The notes: generated by a model from the letters alone, not told the origin. Positions 1 to 11,228 are shown, numbered from the stretch's first letter. The stretch: DNA of 64,000 bases from Anisus vortex (GCA_949126835.1 OX421498.1:28873081-28937080), one strand, 5' to 3'. Program-made: numbers and translations.

Positions 1-1089
1 TTTTTACTTTACATTTTTTTGACGCAAGTCTGTAATGATGTTATCATGTACCAATGCTATTTTTTTAACTGCATGCTAGAGATGTATCTGAATGTTACAA
101 TTTTCTACCAAGTAATTTTGCTGATTTTTTAATTTTCTCTCAAATACGATGGTAATGTAACCTACTTGATGTTTCTTTTCTTTTGCAATGCTTACAAACT
201 GTACTAGTATATTTTCTTTTGTTGGTTTGGGAAAAAAAAATGTTTTGTACATCTTTTGTGAATTTGTTAGGAAAGTCTTTTAAAATGACATACGTCATTT
301 TCATTTGGAAGGGAGGAATGTTGAGAGAAGAATGCTGAAAGATAGGGAAAGTTAAAATTGAGGTCGTGAGTGGAAATATTTTGTTCAACAGCCTACCACG
401 GTTTGTTGTTATAACCTAGATACATTCCCTGCTGGCTTAAAATTACCTTTGTCTTTTTACACGGGGTGACACTTTTTAATTAGAGAGCGTATCAGTTCGA
501 GGGAGTGATGGTCCAGAGTGTTGAGCGGCCAAGTTGTAGCCTGAGTGTAGAGTGGAAATGTTAGTGTAGAGTTGAACAGCGTATGTTAGATAGAATATAG
601 ATTTGGCTATCAAGGTGTCCACTTGTGTTAGAGTTAGGTAGAGACTAGTCCCAGATATAGGTGTATAGATTTGATAGTAGTGTAGATGTTGAGCGATACA
701 GTAAGCTATCATGTTGTAGAGTGCAGTCAGCAATATAACTTTTATGTCAGTATATTCTATTAAATTTGATGTGTGTTACACAAGTTTTGGAGTTCAATTC
801 ATTTGTGCGTGAGAGTGGCACGAAATTAGAACCTCAAGAAATATGAACTCGTAACAAGTATCTTGACCACTAAATTATAACTTTTACAAAATGGTAACCA
901 TAAATGTGAAAGTTTGGTAATATAATTTGGTATAAATGCTATTAAAAAGGATGATAATCTCATACACATTATTTTTTTAAATTAAATTTAAAACACGTTA
1001 ACGATTTTCTCTATAGAGTTCCTTTGCTTTTGGCCTTTGTCTAGCTACGGATTTAAATTACCTACTTGCCTTATAAGAAAACAAGTATA
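1..1089. other. AT-rich intergenic DNA
   Basis: I see no gene, RNA or clear repeat here. The short open frames on the minus strand (140-388, 476-733) have no recognisable domain, no splice context and the composition of random AT-rich DNA. Confidence 0.6.
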
Positions 1090-1094
1090 ATAGA

Positions 1095-1180
1095 GCAGGT
1101 TGACTTTTAGGCTGTTGACACGCTGAATGATTTAGAAATCCTAGCTTGGCACACTATTAGCAAAAGGTTGCCGCCCCCTA
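1095..1180 (-). mobile_element. hAT-like element terminus (family also at 46,428 and 59,609)
   Basis: On the minus strand this reads CGGCAACCTTTTGC, then a stretch ending in TCATTCAGCGTGTCAACAGCC. It aligns closely with the plus-strand element at 46,428-46,530 and more loosely with 59,609-59,680. The CAGnGGnCGGCAACC-type start is typical of hAT termini. Only one end is visible, so this copy is truncated or its other end has decayed. Confidence 0.55.
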
Positions 1181-1375
1181 CTTGCCGAATAGGTTGCCGA
1201 AGAGCCTTCACTTCGTATCAAATTAAATTAAACTAAAATTAACTAGATCTAACAAGGTTCATTAATCATATTGTAACAAATTAAATAGTTGAAATGTAAT
1301 TTTAAAAAAATAATATTAAAAACAGTATAAATTGTGCTACATGGCTTGTTAAAATTGTTAAATTATTTTTTCCCG

Positions 1376-1457
1376 AAAAGGCCCTTTTTTTCGAAAATGG
1401 TCGTAGGGGGAGCGGCTGCTCCCCCTGCTCCCCCTGCTCCCCCCTGGCTACGCTACT
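1376..1457 (-). mobile_element. hAT-like terminus with GC-rich subterminal repeats
   Basis: Read on the minus strand the segment starts CAGTAGCGTAGCCAGG, followed by GGGGGAGCA repeats. CAGnnGCGTAGCCAGG is a common hAT terminal form. I could not find the matching second terminus or target duplication. Confidence 0.4.
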
Positions 1458-1846
1458 GGTTATAATGAAGGTTAAAGCTGAGCAACTAAAGTGTTTTCAG
1501 AACATTTCTTTAAAAAAAAAATGATTAATTTAATTTCTTTAATACATTTTTGAGCAGTCTAAAGTGGCCCAAGGCACACTACAAATTACATTTTAGATTT
1601 TAATAAATAAGAGTAGTTGTTTTGTTGTAAGTCCATTGTTATCCCAAGTTTTGATTTAATTTTTCTTCGATTCCTGTTATTAGTGGTACACATTGTAATT
1701 ACACTAACTTCTAGTGCTCTAAATTACAACAAAACTACAAACCTCTGTCAAACTAACCTTTAGAAGGATACACAATAATTTAGGATGGGGGAGGTTACAT
1801 ATCGTGGGAAAGAAATTGAATAAGTATTATGTTATCACACAAGTTA

Positions 1847-1917
1847 AAGACGCTCCATCTATTATGATAATCATTGCGTCCCACTCTTATCCCTGCTTTG
1901 AGTCTAGTCCTATATGT
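1847..1917 (+). repeat. Dispersed ~70-bp repeat, copy 1
   Basis: The segment runs from AGACGCTCC to ATTGCGTCCCACTCTTATCC and TTTGAGTCTAGTCCT. Two further copies are at 42,488-42,561 (plus) and 36,671-36,745 (minus). Spacing between the blocks is similar in all three. It is probably the conserved tail of an unidentified retroelement. Confidence 0.5.
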
Positions 1918-2400
1918 GTGACAACCCGTAGGTTTTTTAATTATTGTAATTCCAAGTAGACAAATGAGTCTTCGTAGTTCATATGAGGTATATAGGTATA
2001 ATACCGTAAAAAGCTAGAAGTAATGAATGTGTATTTACATAAAAAAATTATAGAACAAAACAATAAACATCAAAACGAAACACCTCCTTTCAGTTAAAGA
2101 CTCGTTCAAAACAAAATATAACTCTGAAAATTAACTACCCAACTAGGAACCAAATGAAGTATCACACGTGACATCATTCACTTTTTCACTTTCTTTTGGA
2201 GATTTTTTTTTATATAAACAACAATTGCAATGAATTTTTTTTTTGTAAAGCATTGAATCATGACAAATAGTACAAATCATGGATAAACTTTATCATATTC
2301 CCATTGTATGCCAAAGTCGAGTGAAACTGGTTAACTTTATTTGCACCAGCCCCATTGAGCATACATTGTCTCCTAACTCGGTAAATCTATATCTATAAAT
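1918..2400. other. Intergenic, no feature seen
   Basis: AT-rich sequence without a supportable gene or repeat. It leads into the CT microsatellite. Confidence 0.5.
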
Positions 2401-2484
2401 GTATCTGTCTTTCTCTCTTTATCTGTCTTTGTCTCTCTCTCTCTTTTATCTGACTTTGTCTTTCTCTCTCTCTCTCTCTCTTTG

Positions 2485-2542
<58 letters not shown>

Positions 2543-2552
2543 TCTCTCTCTG
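2401..2552. repeat. (CT)n-rich microsatellite
   Basis: Imperfect polypyrimidine tract of CTCT, CTTT and GTCT units on the plus strand. Confidence 0.9.
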
Positions 2553-2856
2553 TTTCTATTTAAATGTTTACTTTCATAGTTTGACTTTTCCCTTTCAGGC
2601 AGCTACTAGATAGAAGAAAGAGAGAAAAGAGTTATGCCATCCTGATACATCTGGTCATCAATCACTGACACTGCAGTGTCATCTCCACCTTTAGATGCCC
2701 AGCTAGACGCCCACAATAAACACGCTATGCACACTCGACACTAGATCCAGTAGCTGGTAGTCTGCAGTTCAATTCTCAGGAACCTAGTCGGACCACAGTT
2801 TCCTTTCAGGCGAGGTCAAGTCTACCGAAACATATATTTTTCTATTCTAACAAAAA

Positions 2857-2962
2857 CAAAAGAAGACACAAGTGGACACAGTGAATAGACATACAATTAC
2901 TTTAGTTGACCACCTTGGACACGCACATTTCGTTAAACAACAAGCAAAAGAGTAAGTAGACA
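2857..2962 (-). mobile_element. Partial copy of SINE family C
   Basis: About 100 bp, including ACACAAGTGGACACAGTGAA, closely match the body of the SINE-like element at 6144-6346. The tRNA-like head seen in that copy is not found next to this one. Confidence 0.5.
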
Positions 2963-3202
2963 TTTTTTCAGAAATTTTATCAGCGGCGTGTCAATGGCCA
3001 GGAGGTTTTAGGTTGGGTTCTGTACAGGCAAAAACTTGGCAACATACTGGTCAGTGTTACAACTCACTTTTATTCTAAATCTACAATCCTTTTATAGCTC
3101 TCAAACTCCAGTCAGTCACTCAATATTCACACTCGTATACTAGACATTCATGAACATAACTCACAATGTCCAGCCAGTCGCATAAACAATAACACAGAGC
3201 TA

Positions 3203-3370
3203 TCAGGTAAGTCCGGTCAACATCATCATCTTTGGCGCTACAGCCCACGTAAGGCTCTGACCTGCCTCACCGCCTACTTCCACTCTGCCGTTTTCTTTCT
3301 CCAGCCCTGGACCCCGATCTGTCTAAGATCCAAATTGACATCGTCCTACCATCTCAGTCCGGGCCTGCCT
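3203..3370. repeat. Dispersed repeat fragment beginning CATCATCATCTTTGGCGCTA
   Basis: This moderately GC-rich block (GGCGCTACAGCCCACGTAAGG onward) stands out from its surroundings. CATCATCAT...GGCGCTACA stretches recur in many animal genomes as untranslated LINE sequence. That resemblance is from memory, and no coding remnant is attached here. Confidence 0.35.
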
Positions 3371-3432
3371 TAGGTCAAACACTTTACAATAATACAGTCC
3401 ACCGTGTTTCTATGTCTCAGTCAGTTGACAAT

Positions 3433-4243
3433 TAGGGATGTTAAATGACAACCGGAATTCCGGATTTCGGTTTTGAAACACTGCAGTTGTGATCTTCAAA
3501 ACAACACAAAACAATTCTTGAAATGCCTTACTAACACTAGTTAGTGTTTTTTTTAAAAAATCCAAATCCTAACTATGACTTGCGATATGGTAAAAACAAT
3601 ATTAAATCAATGTAAAGTTGCAATTAACAGGAATGTTCGGCTCATCCTTTTGATGTGCGCTCCCTGTTAAATTACGCAATGGAGACGCAAAACTAGGTTT
3701 TCCCTGTGACCCTAGAAACCGATTCTGTGTTGTGGGCCTATTATTAACGGTACTAGTAAATACATATTCTTTTGATATGTGCTACGCGAAACATTTTATG
3801 ATAGATCAATACATGATTATATAAGTCTATGTCCGCTGTGTGTTATTAATACATATTGTCTTTCATATTAGACTGAAATTTATTCAAATAGTTTAGTGGA
3901 ATATAAACAATTTAAAGTTGGCACGCTTGTGCTTCTTAATATTATGGTCAACGAAAATCGGAATTTTGATTATCACTTTTAAAGGTAATGTTTGCTTTGT
4001 TGTAAGGTAATCAATTAGCCCACGGTAATTTAGTTTTAAAGAATTTTATGGACATATTGTGTTCCCAAAAATTAATCTCTTCAAAACACTCATTAAGTTT
4101 TAACTATTATTAAAAAGACCTATAAAACTTCACACTATTTGCTTTTCCGACCTGTGGAGTCGCGCGGGAGGGGGGGAAGGGAGAACCGAAATCCGGTTCA
4201 GAACCGATTTATGGAGCCGAAAACCGTTTTTTTTTATCATGCC
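3433..4243. mobile_element. Non-autonomous element with CCGGTTTT-rich ends, copy 1
   Basis: The outer ends are imperfect inverted repeats: left TAGGGATGTTAAATGACAAC, right (reverse complement) TAGGCATGATAAAAAAAAAC. Both subterminal zones carry AACCGG/CCGGTTTT clusters. A related element lies in the opposite orientation at 32,585-33,308; both share a CATCCTTTTGATGT block and the same kinds of ends. No coding sequence. The superfamily is uncertain, because no clean target duplication is visible. Confidence 0.55.
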
Positions 4244-4285
4244 TATTTATAACTACGCCGTCCCTTACACACACACCTCTACATG

Positions 4286-5042
4286 GTCACTATGAGTGAG
4301 TCACTATGAGTCACTATGAGTCACTATGAGTCACTATGACTGTCACTATGAGTGAGTCACTATGACTGTCACTATGAGTCACTATGACTGTCACTATGAG
4401 TGAGTCACTATGACTGTCACTATGAGTGAGTCACTATGACTGTCACTATGAGTCACTATGACTGTCACTATGAGTGAGTCACTATGACTGTCACTATGAG
4501 TGAGTCACTATGACTGTCACTATGAGTGAGTCACTATGACTGTCACTATGAGTCACTATGACTGTCACTATGAGTCACTATGACTGTCACTATGAGTGAG
4601 TCACTATGACTGTCACTATGAGTCACTATGACTGTCACTATGAGTCACTATGACTGTCACTATGAGTCACTATGACTGTCACTATGAGTCACTATGACTG
4701 TCACTATGAGTCACTATGACTGTCACTATGAGTCACTATGACTGTCACTATGAGTCACTATGACTGTCACTATGAGTCACTATGACTGTCACTATGAGTC
4801 ACTATGACTGTCACTATGAGTCACTATGACTGTCACTATGAGTGAGTCACTATGACTGTCACTATGAGTCACTATGACTGTCACTATGAGTCACTATGAC
4901 TGTCACTATGAGTCACTATGACTGTCACTATGAGTGAGTCACTATGACTGTCACTATGAGTCACTATGACTGTCACTATGAGTCACTATGACTGTCACTA
5001 TGAGTCACTATGACTGTCACTATGAGTCACTATGACTGTCAC
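4286..5042. repeat. 22-bp minisatellite GTCACTATGAGTCACTATGA(CT)
   Basis: About 757 bp of GTCACTATGA-type half units alternating GACT and GAGT, with sporadic GTGA insertions. Most units contain TGAGTCA, the AP-1/TRE consensus. Confidence 0.95.
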
Positions 5043-5408
5043 AGGTCCGGATTAACCCAAAAACCTATTTAATTTTCTAGTTTTTAGCTTCCTTTTGGAA
5101 AGTGGTAAATCTTAGACCCTTTACTCTTTTAGAAATTAATGATGAAATTTAAGAAATGGTTGATGATCTTCAGTGTAAAAATATTTCTTACCATAGGTTT
5201 TTTAATATGAGAGACGGGGGTGAGTGATAATTAAATGAATGCCATGCGCGGATCTAATAAGAAATTGAATTTATGAATTCAGTGCTAAATACTTGAATAC
5301 AGTATTAAATGAGTGAATAGGCCTAAACTGCAATGTTCAAAGAGTGAATGCCTTGGAAATGTAGTGAATTCAGTTGTAAATGGGTGAGTTTCATGCTGGA
5401 ATAAATCA
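5043..5408. other. Intergenic, no feature seen
   Basis: AT-rich sequence. The segment GGTAAATCTTAGACCC near 5088 matches the right end of the element at 52,818-53,038, so a decayed relative may lie here. Confidence 0.4.
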
Positions 5409-5416
5409 GTGCACAT

Positions 5417-5714
5417 CACTGATCTATAAAAAGAATGGATTAGGCACGGAAGTAACATTCTTGAAGACAAAATAAATAGGCTTTCACGTGACTTTTACTT
5501 ATCTATGAAAGTATATTTCCTAAACACTGTTGACATTCCAAGTGACTTAGACTTCCTTTTTATCTTATGGATTTTGTTCTAATCTTAAGTGGTTTATTCC
5601 TGTAACTCGCTTATGTAGATAAGTGAATTCCCCTTTCCCACTATTCATTTTGGCTTCAATTTGCGCATACACATTTAATATAGAGGCGCGATCCATTCTT
5701 TTTATAGATCAGTG
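5417..5714. mobile_element. hAT-type MITE, 298 bp, complete
   Basis: Perfect 24-bp terminal inverted repeats begin CACTGATCTATAAAAAGAAT and are flanked by an exact 8-bp duplication GTGCACAT at 5409-5416 and 5715-5722. An 8-bp duplication and CA...TG ends fit the hAT superfamily. The interior has no coding capacity. Confidence 0.85.
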
Positions 5715-5974
5715 GTGCACATCCACCAAACAATAAAAACAACATGTGAGTTGAATGTTAAATGATTGATTCGAAGTGTGAATGTAGTGTGAATCTTGGT
5801 AATTAGTTGCTGAATGCAGTGCCCAAGTATTACAAAGAAATGAGTTCAGTCTTTAATAACTCAGCACAAAGTTTAACCAAGCTTTTGTCTGTGCTCTAAG
5901 TGTTAAATAAAAATTTGTATTTAAGGTATTGAGTTCAACACATTGCATTGCATTGTTAAAAAGTATCCCGTGGG

Positions 5975-6095
5975 ATCAAATTGATCCATAGGGTCGGTAA
6001 AGCATTTTTCCCCAATTCTTGTGACAACGGATTGTGTGGCCAGCAGAAAGGCCAGCCACCTTTACTTTACCTCAGCTAAAATCAGGTACCCATAC
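5975..6095 (-). mobile_element. SINE family B, tail fragment
   Basis: Matches the tail of the SINE at 39,370-39,636 in the same order: GGTAAAGCA, TTGTGACAACGG, GTGTGGCCAG, TTTACTTTACC, CAGGTACCC. The tRNA-like head is missing; another SINE-like unit follows directly. Confidence 0.6.
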
Positions 6096-6143
6096 AGATG
6101 TTAATTAGAGTATAAACAGTAGCGTAATTAGTGTCTATATAAA

Positions 6144-6346
6144 GGACACAAGTGGACACAGTGAATAGACACACAATCAATTTAGTTGACCGCCTGGGAC
6201 ACAGACATTTCGGTAAACAACAACAAAAAGTAATTCAGAGTTTGGTAGACTCAAGGACACTTTCAAGACCAAATCCTTTCACCAGTATTCGAACCCAGGA
6301 TCTTCCGTACGACAGCCGAACTCGCTATCGCTCGACCTACGTGCCC
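6144..6346 (-). mobile_element. tRNA-derived SINE, family C
   Basis: Read on the minus strand it starts with a tRNA-like head. This has an A-box-like GTCGAGCGATAGCGAG and a B-box GGGTTCGAATAC, followed by a body shared with 2857-2962. The head is too degenerate to fold as a tRNA, so this is a retroposon and not a tRNA gene. Confidence 0.6.
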
Positions 6347-7138
6347 CTTACTTCATTCTTTATAGCCATTTGTTAACGAAAACATATTTAAAGACATTCT
6401 CCCTGTGTATTTTAAAAACAAAATTCTATGACAGTTTACGTACTTTTTTTTTCTGTACAAATGTCAGTTGGGAAAAATTATTGTAGAAATAATCTTGAAT
6501 CAATTGTAATTCTCTTCCAATGAAGAACAGATGGCGTGATAAAGTCTCATATTAACTTCTCTTTTTTAAATTCATTTGCGTTTCGTTTTTTTATTTTTAA
6601 TTTTTATCTTAAGTTTTTTTTTTTTATTTATTTATTTTTAAAGTGTTATTTTTTTCTTTTTTACGTGTTTTTCCTAATAAAATTTTCTTTTTTTTATATT
6701 TATTTTAAATACAAGCTGCATGCCAGTAATGGATTCAAGTTTGTGTTGTTTTTTTTAATTTTTTTAATTTTTTACAACTTGAGTGACTTAGTCTTAAATT
6801 AAAAAAAACTCCCTTTCTTTGTAAACTAAGTTTATATTTAATTTATAGTTTGATAGATTAAAATAAATATAATTGATATCATACGTTATGAATTTCCACA
6901 CTAAAATTTTGCGCATCCTTTTTTTTTCTAGCTTTGGCCAGCAAAAAACATAGAAAGATAACTCGCTTTGTTTCGGCTACATTGTGTCGTTTTCATTCTA
7001 TTTATTTCGTAAAAACGAATATATCCGAAAAGTTTATTTACTTCCGTCTCTTCCGGTAGAGGCAGCCATGTTTTACGTAAGATATTTTTCTTCGATTCGC
7101 AAATTGGTCGAAGGAATTCGTGACTATTCCAAAGGCTA
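6347..7138. other. Very AT-rich intergenic stretch
   Basis: T-rich low-complexity sequence. The plus-strand frame at 6536-6802 is a translation of poly-T (Phe/Leu/Tyr) and is not a gene. Confidence 0.6.
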
Positions 7139-7321
7139 TGAAGCTGAAAATTTGATAGAATGTAATGTTTGTCGGGACCAGTCTGGTGCCCAAGTTTCAG
7201 CTCGATTGGACGAAGGGAAGTGGTTGAAAAATTGATGCAAAGTTTTGATAACAAGCAACCAAGCAACCAACCAACCAAGCAGTCAGACAGACAGACAGTA
7301 CGAGTTAAAAGAAAGGGAGTA
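7139..7321 (-). mobile_element. Divergent copy of the TACTCCCTTTATTT MITE
   Basis: Contains GAAAATTTGATAGAATGTAA, the block TTTCAGCTCGATTGGACG, a GACAGACAGACAG tract and the terminal AAAGGGAGTA. These occur in the same order as in the reversed MITEs at 45-52.6 kb. The far terminus is not recognisable, so the copy is truncated or old. Confidence 0.65.
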
Positions 7322-7647
7322 AAGACTATTTAAAAAAAAAATTGTTATAAAAAAAGGGGCAAAACTAATTTTTGTTACCGTATTCGCTCAGAATTCCTTG
7401 AAAACCTTAGAGTTATGTATATTAAAAAAAAGATAGTTTCCCTATCTATGTACGATATCCAGGTAACTAGATAATCCTAACAAATTGTTAATAGAGAAAG
7501 CTAAAGACTGGATAACGATTAAGTTTGATGCCAAACTTTATGTCATTGCAGAGTGGCAGCCCTTTAAAGGATGCTTAGTGAGTAAAAAAAAGAATGCAAG
7601 TAACAGTGCTATTATATTTTTAAATTTATTTTGATTGTACTATTGAG

Positions 7648-8436
7648 TATGGCCGTATTTAGGATTGTGGGGGCCATGTCCCCAAATTTATGTGGGGGCC
7701 CCTCGTGGTCTCGCCACTGCCTTTCACAAACCGCAGAAAAGGGCCGTTAATTCATGTTGCATTCTGTAAAATCATACATTTTATCATAGACTATAATATA
7801 CAATGACCGCTTGCTTTAGTTTTTTTATGCTATTATCTTCTTTTTTTGCAATTCCCCATTCTAAATAAAGTAATTGTCATACAAGTTCCGTTTTATTAAA
7901 TCGCATGTTTTTCGACTTTAAATGAATACTTCTAGATCTATTAATCCTATTATCATTGACTATAATAAGATGGACCGCCTGCTCTATTTTTAGAACTTAT
8001 GTTCTTTTTCCGTGCGCACACAACACTGATCTATAAATGGTTCCGCTCTGTACAACTTTCGATTTTAATTTTTCATTGAGAAAATCATATCGATTAAATA
8101 AAACGGAACTTGTATATCAATAACTTTATTTCCTGTATAGCAATTACTTTATTTATAATCGGGAATTCCGAAAATCAGTGTTTCAAGTCATCATAAAGCA
8201 GAAATAATAAAGCAAGCGGTCCGTGTATATTATAGTCTAAGATTTTATGTTGCACTTAGCTTGGTTGGACTGGAGCTCTTTAAATTGTAGGGGAAATAAA
8301 TGAATTTTATTTTAAGTTTTCAACGAAAGAATGGGGATTTCACTAAAACATTTCTTTTTGGGATGTGTGGGGGCCCCTTTTGTGTGGGGGCCCCTGTTCC
8401 AATGGAACATGTGGAACATGCCTAAATACGCCACTG
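7648..8436. mobile_element. Fold-back hAT element, 789 bp
   Basis: The right terminus reads inward CAGTGGCGTATTTAGG and the left TATGGCCGTATTTAGG. An exact 8-bp duplication CTATTGAG flanks it at 7640-7647 and 8437-8444. GGGGGCCCC clusters lie inside both ends. Most of the interior is a long inverted repeat: about 7785-7920 (TAGACTATAATATACA, GACCGCTTGCTTTA, ACAAGTTCCGTTTTATT) is complementary to about 8085-8262. There is no coding sequence. Confidence 0.85.
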
Positions 8437-8444
8437 CTATTGAG

Positions 8445-9113
8445 CACACTACAAAACGCCCCTCCATCCCTACTTGACACTAGAAAAGCTTATAACATTA
8501 TGTGTTCTACATCTACTTAAACTGACACTAGCATCTTTATTACATATACATTTGATTATTAGAGTTAATAGGAGCTTAATTAGAGAATTAAAGATAGCAG
8601 AATGTATTATCATCTATCTAGAACACACATGTTCTCTAACGTTAAATTCTAGTTTGACAGATAGTATTGTTGTATGTAGTAGATACCAAAAAGGCATTGC
8701 AGATGTTTGTGGGAGGGGGAGGTGGAATAGAAAAAATACTAGTTCCAGAGATGGGATAGACCCATGGCCAGGTGATATTACATAACCCTGATGGCTGGGA
8801 ATTTAAGCGAAGACAAAGCTTATGTCTTAGGTCGAAATGAGCTAGGGTGCTTTAATTACATTGGGTGGGATAAGAGAATTGTATACACGTTAACATGTTA
8901 CATATTAAATTACACAACGAATGAGAATCACCAATTTATATGCATGTCGTTGAGACGTAAAAACAAGAAAATAGATCTAATTGGGCATGATAACTATAAT
9001 ATTATAATAAATGTTAATATAAAAAGATGCACAATGAATAAAAGTTGCATTAACCAACACGCTCATAACCCAGCCACACGTGCTTCTTCTTCTTATGTGT
9101 TCCATTTCGCTTT
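8445..9113. other. Intergenic, no supportable gene
   Basis: Short open frames at 8474-8785 and 8791-9312 lack domains, splice context and similarity to anything I recognise. Confidence 0.5.
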
Positions 9114-9138
9114 CCTTTGCTGTGTCAGACTGGCTGTC

Positions 9139-9453
9139 CTATTTCTCGGAAGAACCTGTAGGAATGGTTTTGGGCCCCCAAAGCTTTTCGTACATGGTTG
9201 CTCCCTGAGGCCAGGCCTGGTTACGGGCCTCTCTGTGGAGTGGGCACCTTTGCAGGATGTGCTCTGCATTCTGGAGTCCAGATCCACATGGGCACTCAGG
9301 GGTGTGGCTTAGGCCGATTCGGTGCTCGTGGTCTGATAGTCTGTTATGTCCTGTCCTTAGTCGGAGTATAGTGGTCTGCTCATATCTGGTAAGGTGTGGC
9401 CAGTCGTCTCCTGTTAGGTGATTGTGTTGCTCAGCCCATTTTTTCTTGTACAT
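9139..9453 (-). pseudogene. LINE (non-LTR retrotransposon) C-terminal coding remnant
   Basis: The 104-residue frame contains LRTGHNRL, then CPCG about 20 residues later, and EHILQRCP. This is the conserved Cys/His cluster at the extreme C-terminus of many mollusc and arthropod LINE polyproteins, following the RNase H region. The enzyme would be the reverse transcriptase/endonuclease polyprotein of a self-mobilising element. Upstream RT, endonuclease and RNase H core are absent. At the 3' side the frame stops after GSSEK, but a neighbouring frame continues FREIGQPV to a stop, which resembles the expected family ending, so a frameshift is likely. The LINE clade cannot be assigned from this fragment. 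Confidence 0.7.
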
Positions 9454-9479
9454 GTCTTGGGGTTAAAAAGGGACAGTGA

Positions 9480-9770
9480 TTCGAAAAGAAGACTAACTCT
9501 GTCCACAAGCCTCTCCTGTTCAAGCCTACCTTATCTACCCGCCGGTGAACCCTGTTCTACCCAGCAATCCAGCCAAAGGTTGGGTGCAAACCGCAGTGGA
9601 TGGCTGGATGGGAGTGAAGTGAAGGAAGTGAAGACGAAGTCACACACTCCCTGCCAGAAGGGAGCAGCTCCCAACGAAGTCGACTGTTCCAACTGGGAAA
9701 CAGTGGGGGTATCAGAAAACGGACATACATGCAATCATAGAGCTTTCCGATGAAAAGCCACACATGCAAC
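9480..9770. other. GC-richer block beside the LINE remnant
   Basis: About 290 bp of higher GC content, open in several frames on both strands, ending before an (ATA)n tract. It may be an attached repeat or LINE untranslated region. I recognise no domain in any frame. Confidence 0.3.
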
Positions 9771-10421
9771 TTCTTAAGTAGCTTTCTTATACATAATAAT
9801 AATAATGTATCCGAACATACACAAATCCAGACTAGCTAATTTTACCTAACTTAACATTCATGATGGCATCGCATGCTCAACTTTAAAATCAGACAACATT
9901 AGAAAGCCTGCCGTTGCCTAGTCATCAGACATAGAACACTAAAAGTGATGCAGTGTTTACGTCTATCAGCTTCAATTATCTGTGATTATCTCCCCTGGTA
10001 TATTTTTAACACATAGTGATTATCTCCCCTCGTATATTTTAACACATAGACAATGCACGTGGACATTAAAAGAAATGAACTATAAACTATAGGGGAAAAA
10101 AACATGATGTTTTTTTTACTGAAATCGGTTAATGTAGTGAGTAATTTAACTGGGTTATTTTAATAGCTACTTTGGGAAATAATTATGTGTGATTTATTTA
10201 ATGAAATTATACCTGTTCTTAATAAACATTCATTTCGGCTAATTGAAAAATTGTATTAAGAAATACTGTTTCTTGGGGGCATGATGGTAGTGAAGTGGTT
10301 CTCAATCAGTTGAACGGGGACCGTGAAGGGATTACTCGCACGAGAGAAATTTTTAGAAATAATATGTACTATCTACAAGTCGTAAACATTTTAAAACTTG
10401 ATTTCATTGTCTACCTCTGAC
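9771..10421. other. Intergenic, minor repeats only
   Basis: A GTGATTATCTCCCCT(G/C)GTATATTTT segment is duplicated at about 9981 and 10,016. A hAT-like GTGGTTCTCAATC string occurs near 10,296. No gene seen. Confidence 0.45.
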
Positions 10422-10684
10422 TTCAAATATATGTTTCTGTGATAAATGATGGCGATTGAATCAAATATATGTTTCTATGATACATGATGGCGATTGAATC
10501 AAAAATATGTTTCTATGATACATGATGGCGATTGAATCAAATATATGTTTCTATGATAAATGATGGCGATTAAATCAAATATATGTTTCTATGATACATG
10601 ATGGCGATTGAATCAAATATATGTTTCTATGATAAATGATGGCGATTAAATCAAATATTTGTTTCTATGATACATGATGGCAAT
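10422..10684. repeat. 38-bp tandem repeat, about 7 copies
   Basis: Unit built on TCAAATATATGTTTCTATGA followed by TACATGATGGCGATTGAA. Copies alternate TACATG/TAAATG and GATTGAA/GATTAAA, which suggests a 76-bp higher-order pattern in part. Confidence 0.9.
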
Positions 10685-11080
10685 GAGGTCGTCATAAACG
10701 AAATATGACTATAAGGATCTAAACGGCTTGAGTCATATAAGTTATAGTCAGGATAAAGTATAGATTGATTATCAACCTATAAGCCATGAAAATCTATACA
10801 CCACTATAAATTAGGTTTGGTGTGTGTAAATTAAGATAAACTTTACGCTAGTAGAGGGTAGACATTCTACCTTTGGGAATAACGGCAAACTTTTGGCCAG
10901 TAGAGGCTATGCAAACTAGCTTTGGGAGTGGGGCAAACTCAATTTGAGAGTCATGGCCAAGTAATGGTCCACATCTATAGCAATGGAACTCAATGAATGT
11001 TTATCCTTTCGTTTGTTTTGACTTAAAATACATAACGCATCCATTAACATTTAGTTCAACACAGCATTGTTTGGAACATA
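10685..11080. other. Intergenic, no feature seen
   Basis: No gene. The phrases TTTGGCCAGTAGAGG and CTTTGGGA recur loosely, without a clear unit. Confidence 0.4.
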
Positions 11081-11228
11081 GGTAAAGTAAAGTACACTTC
11101 GGGCCAAACTGATCTTAGGGCCGTTGAAGCAGCGTTCACCAGTTTCTGTGGCAACGACATACTAGGGGATGTGTGATGAGCACAATTCCCAACCGCCTTT
11201 ACTTTACCACAACTAGTGTCAGGTACCC
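11081..11228 (-). mobile_element. SINE family B, tail copy running into the minisatellite
   Basis: Carries the same ordered blocks as 39,370-39,540: AAAGTACACTTCGGGCC, GAAGCAGCGTTCACCAGTTT, GGGGATGTGTG, TTTACTTTACC, GTGTCAGGTACCCATCA. The next block, GCTGGGTAGA...AGTGACACC, is the founder unit of the adjoining array. Confidence 0.75.

Noticed and set aside
2600..2680. Possible terminal exon after TTTTCCCTTTCAG at 2599
   Set aside because: Only about 25 codons to a stop with no domain; the acceptor-like string is explained by the nearby CT microsatellite.
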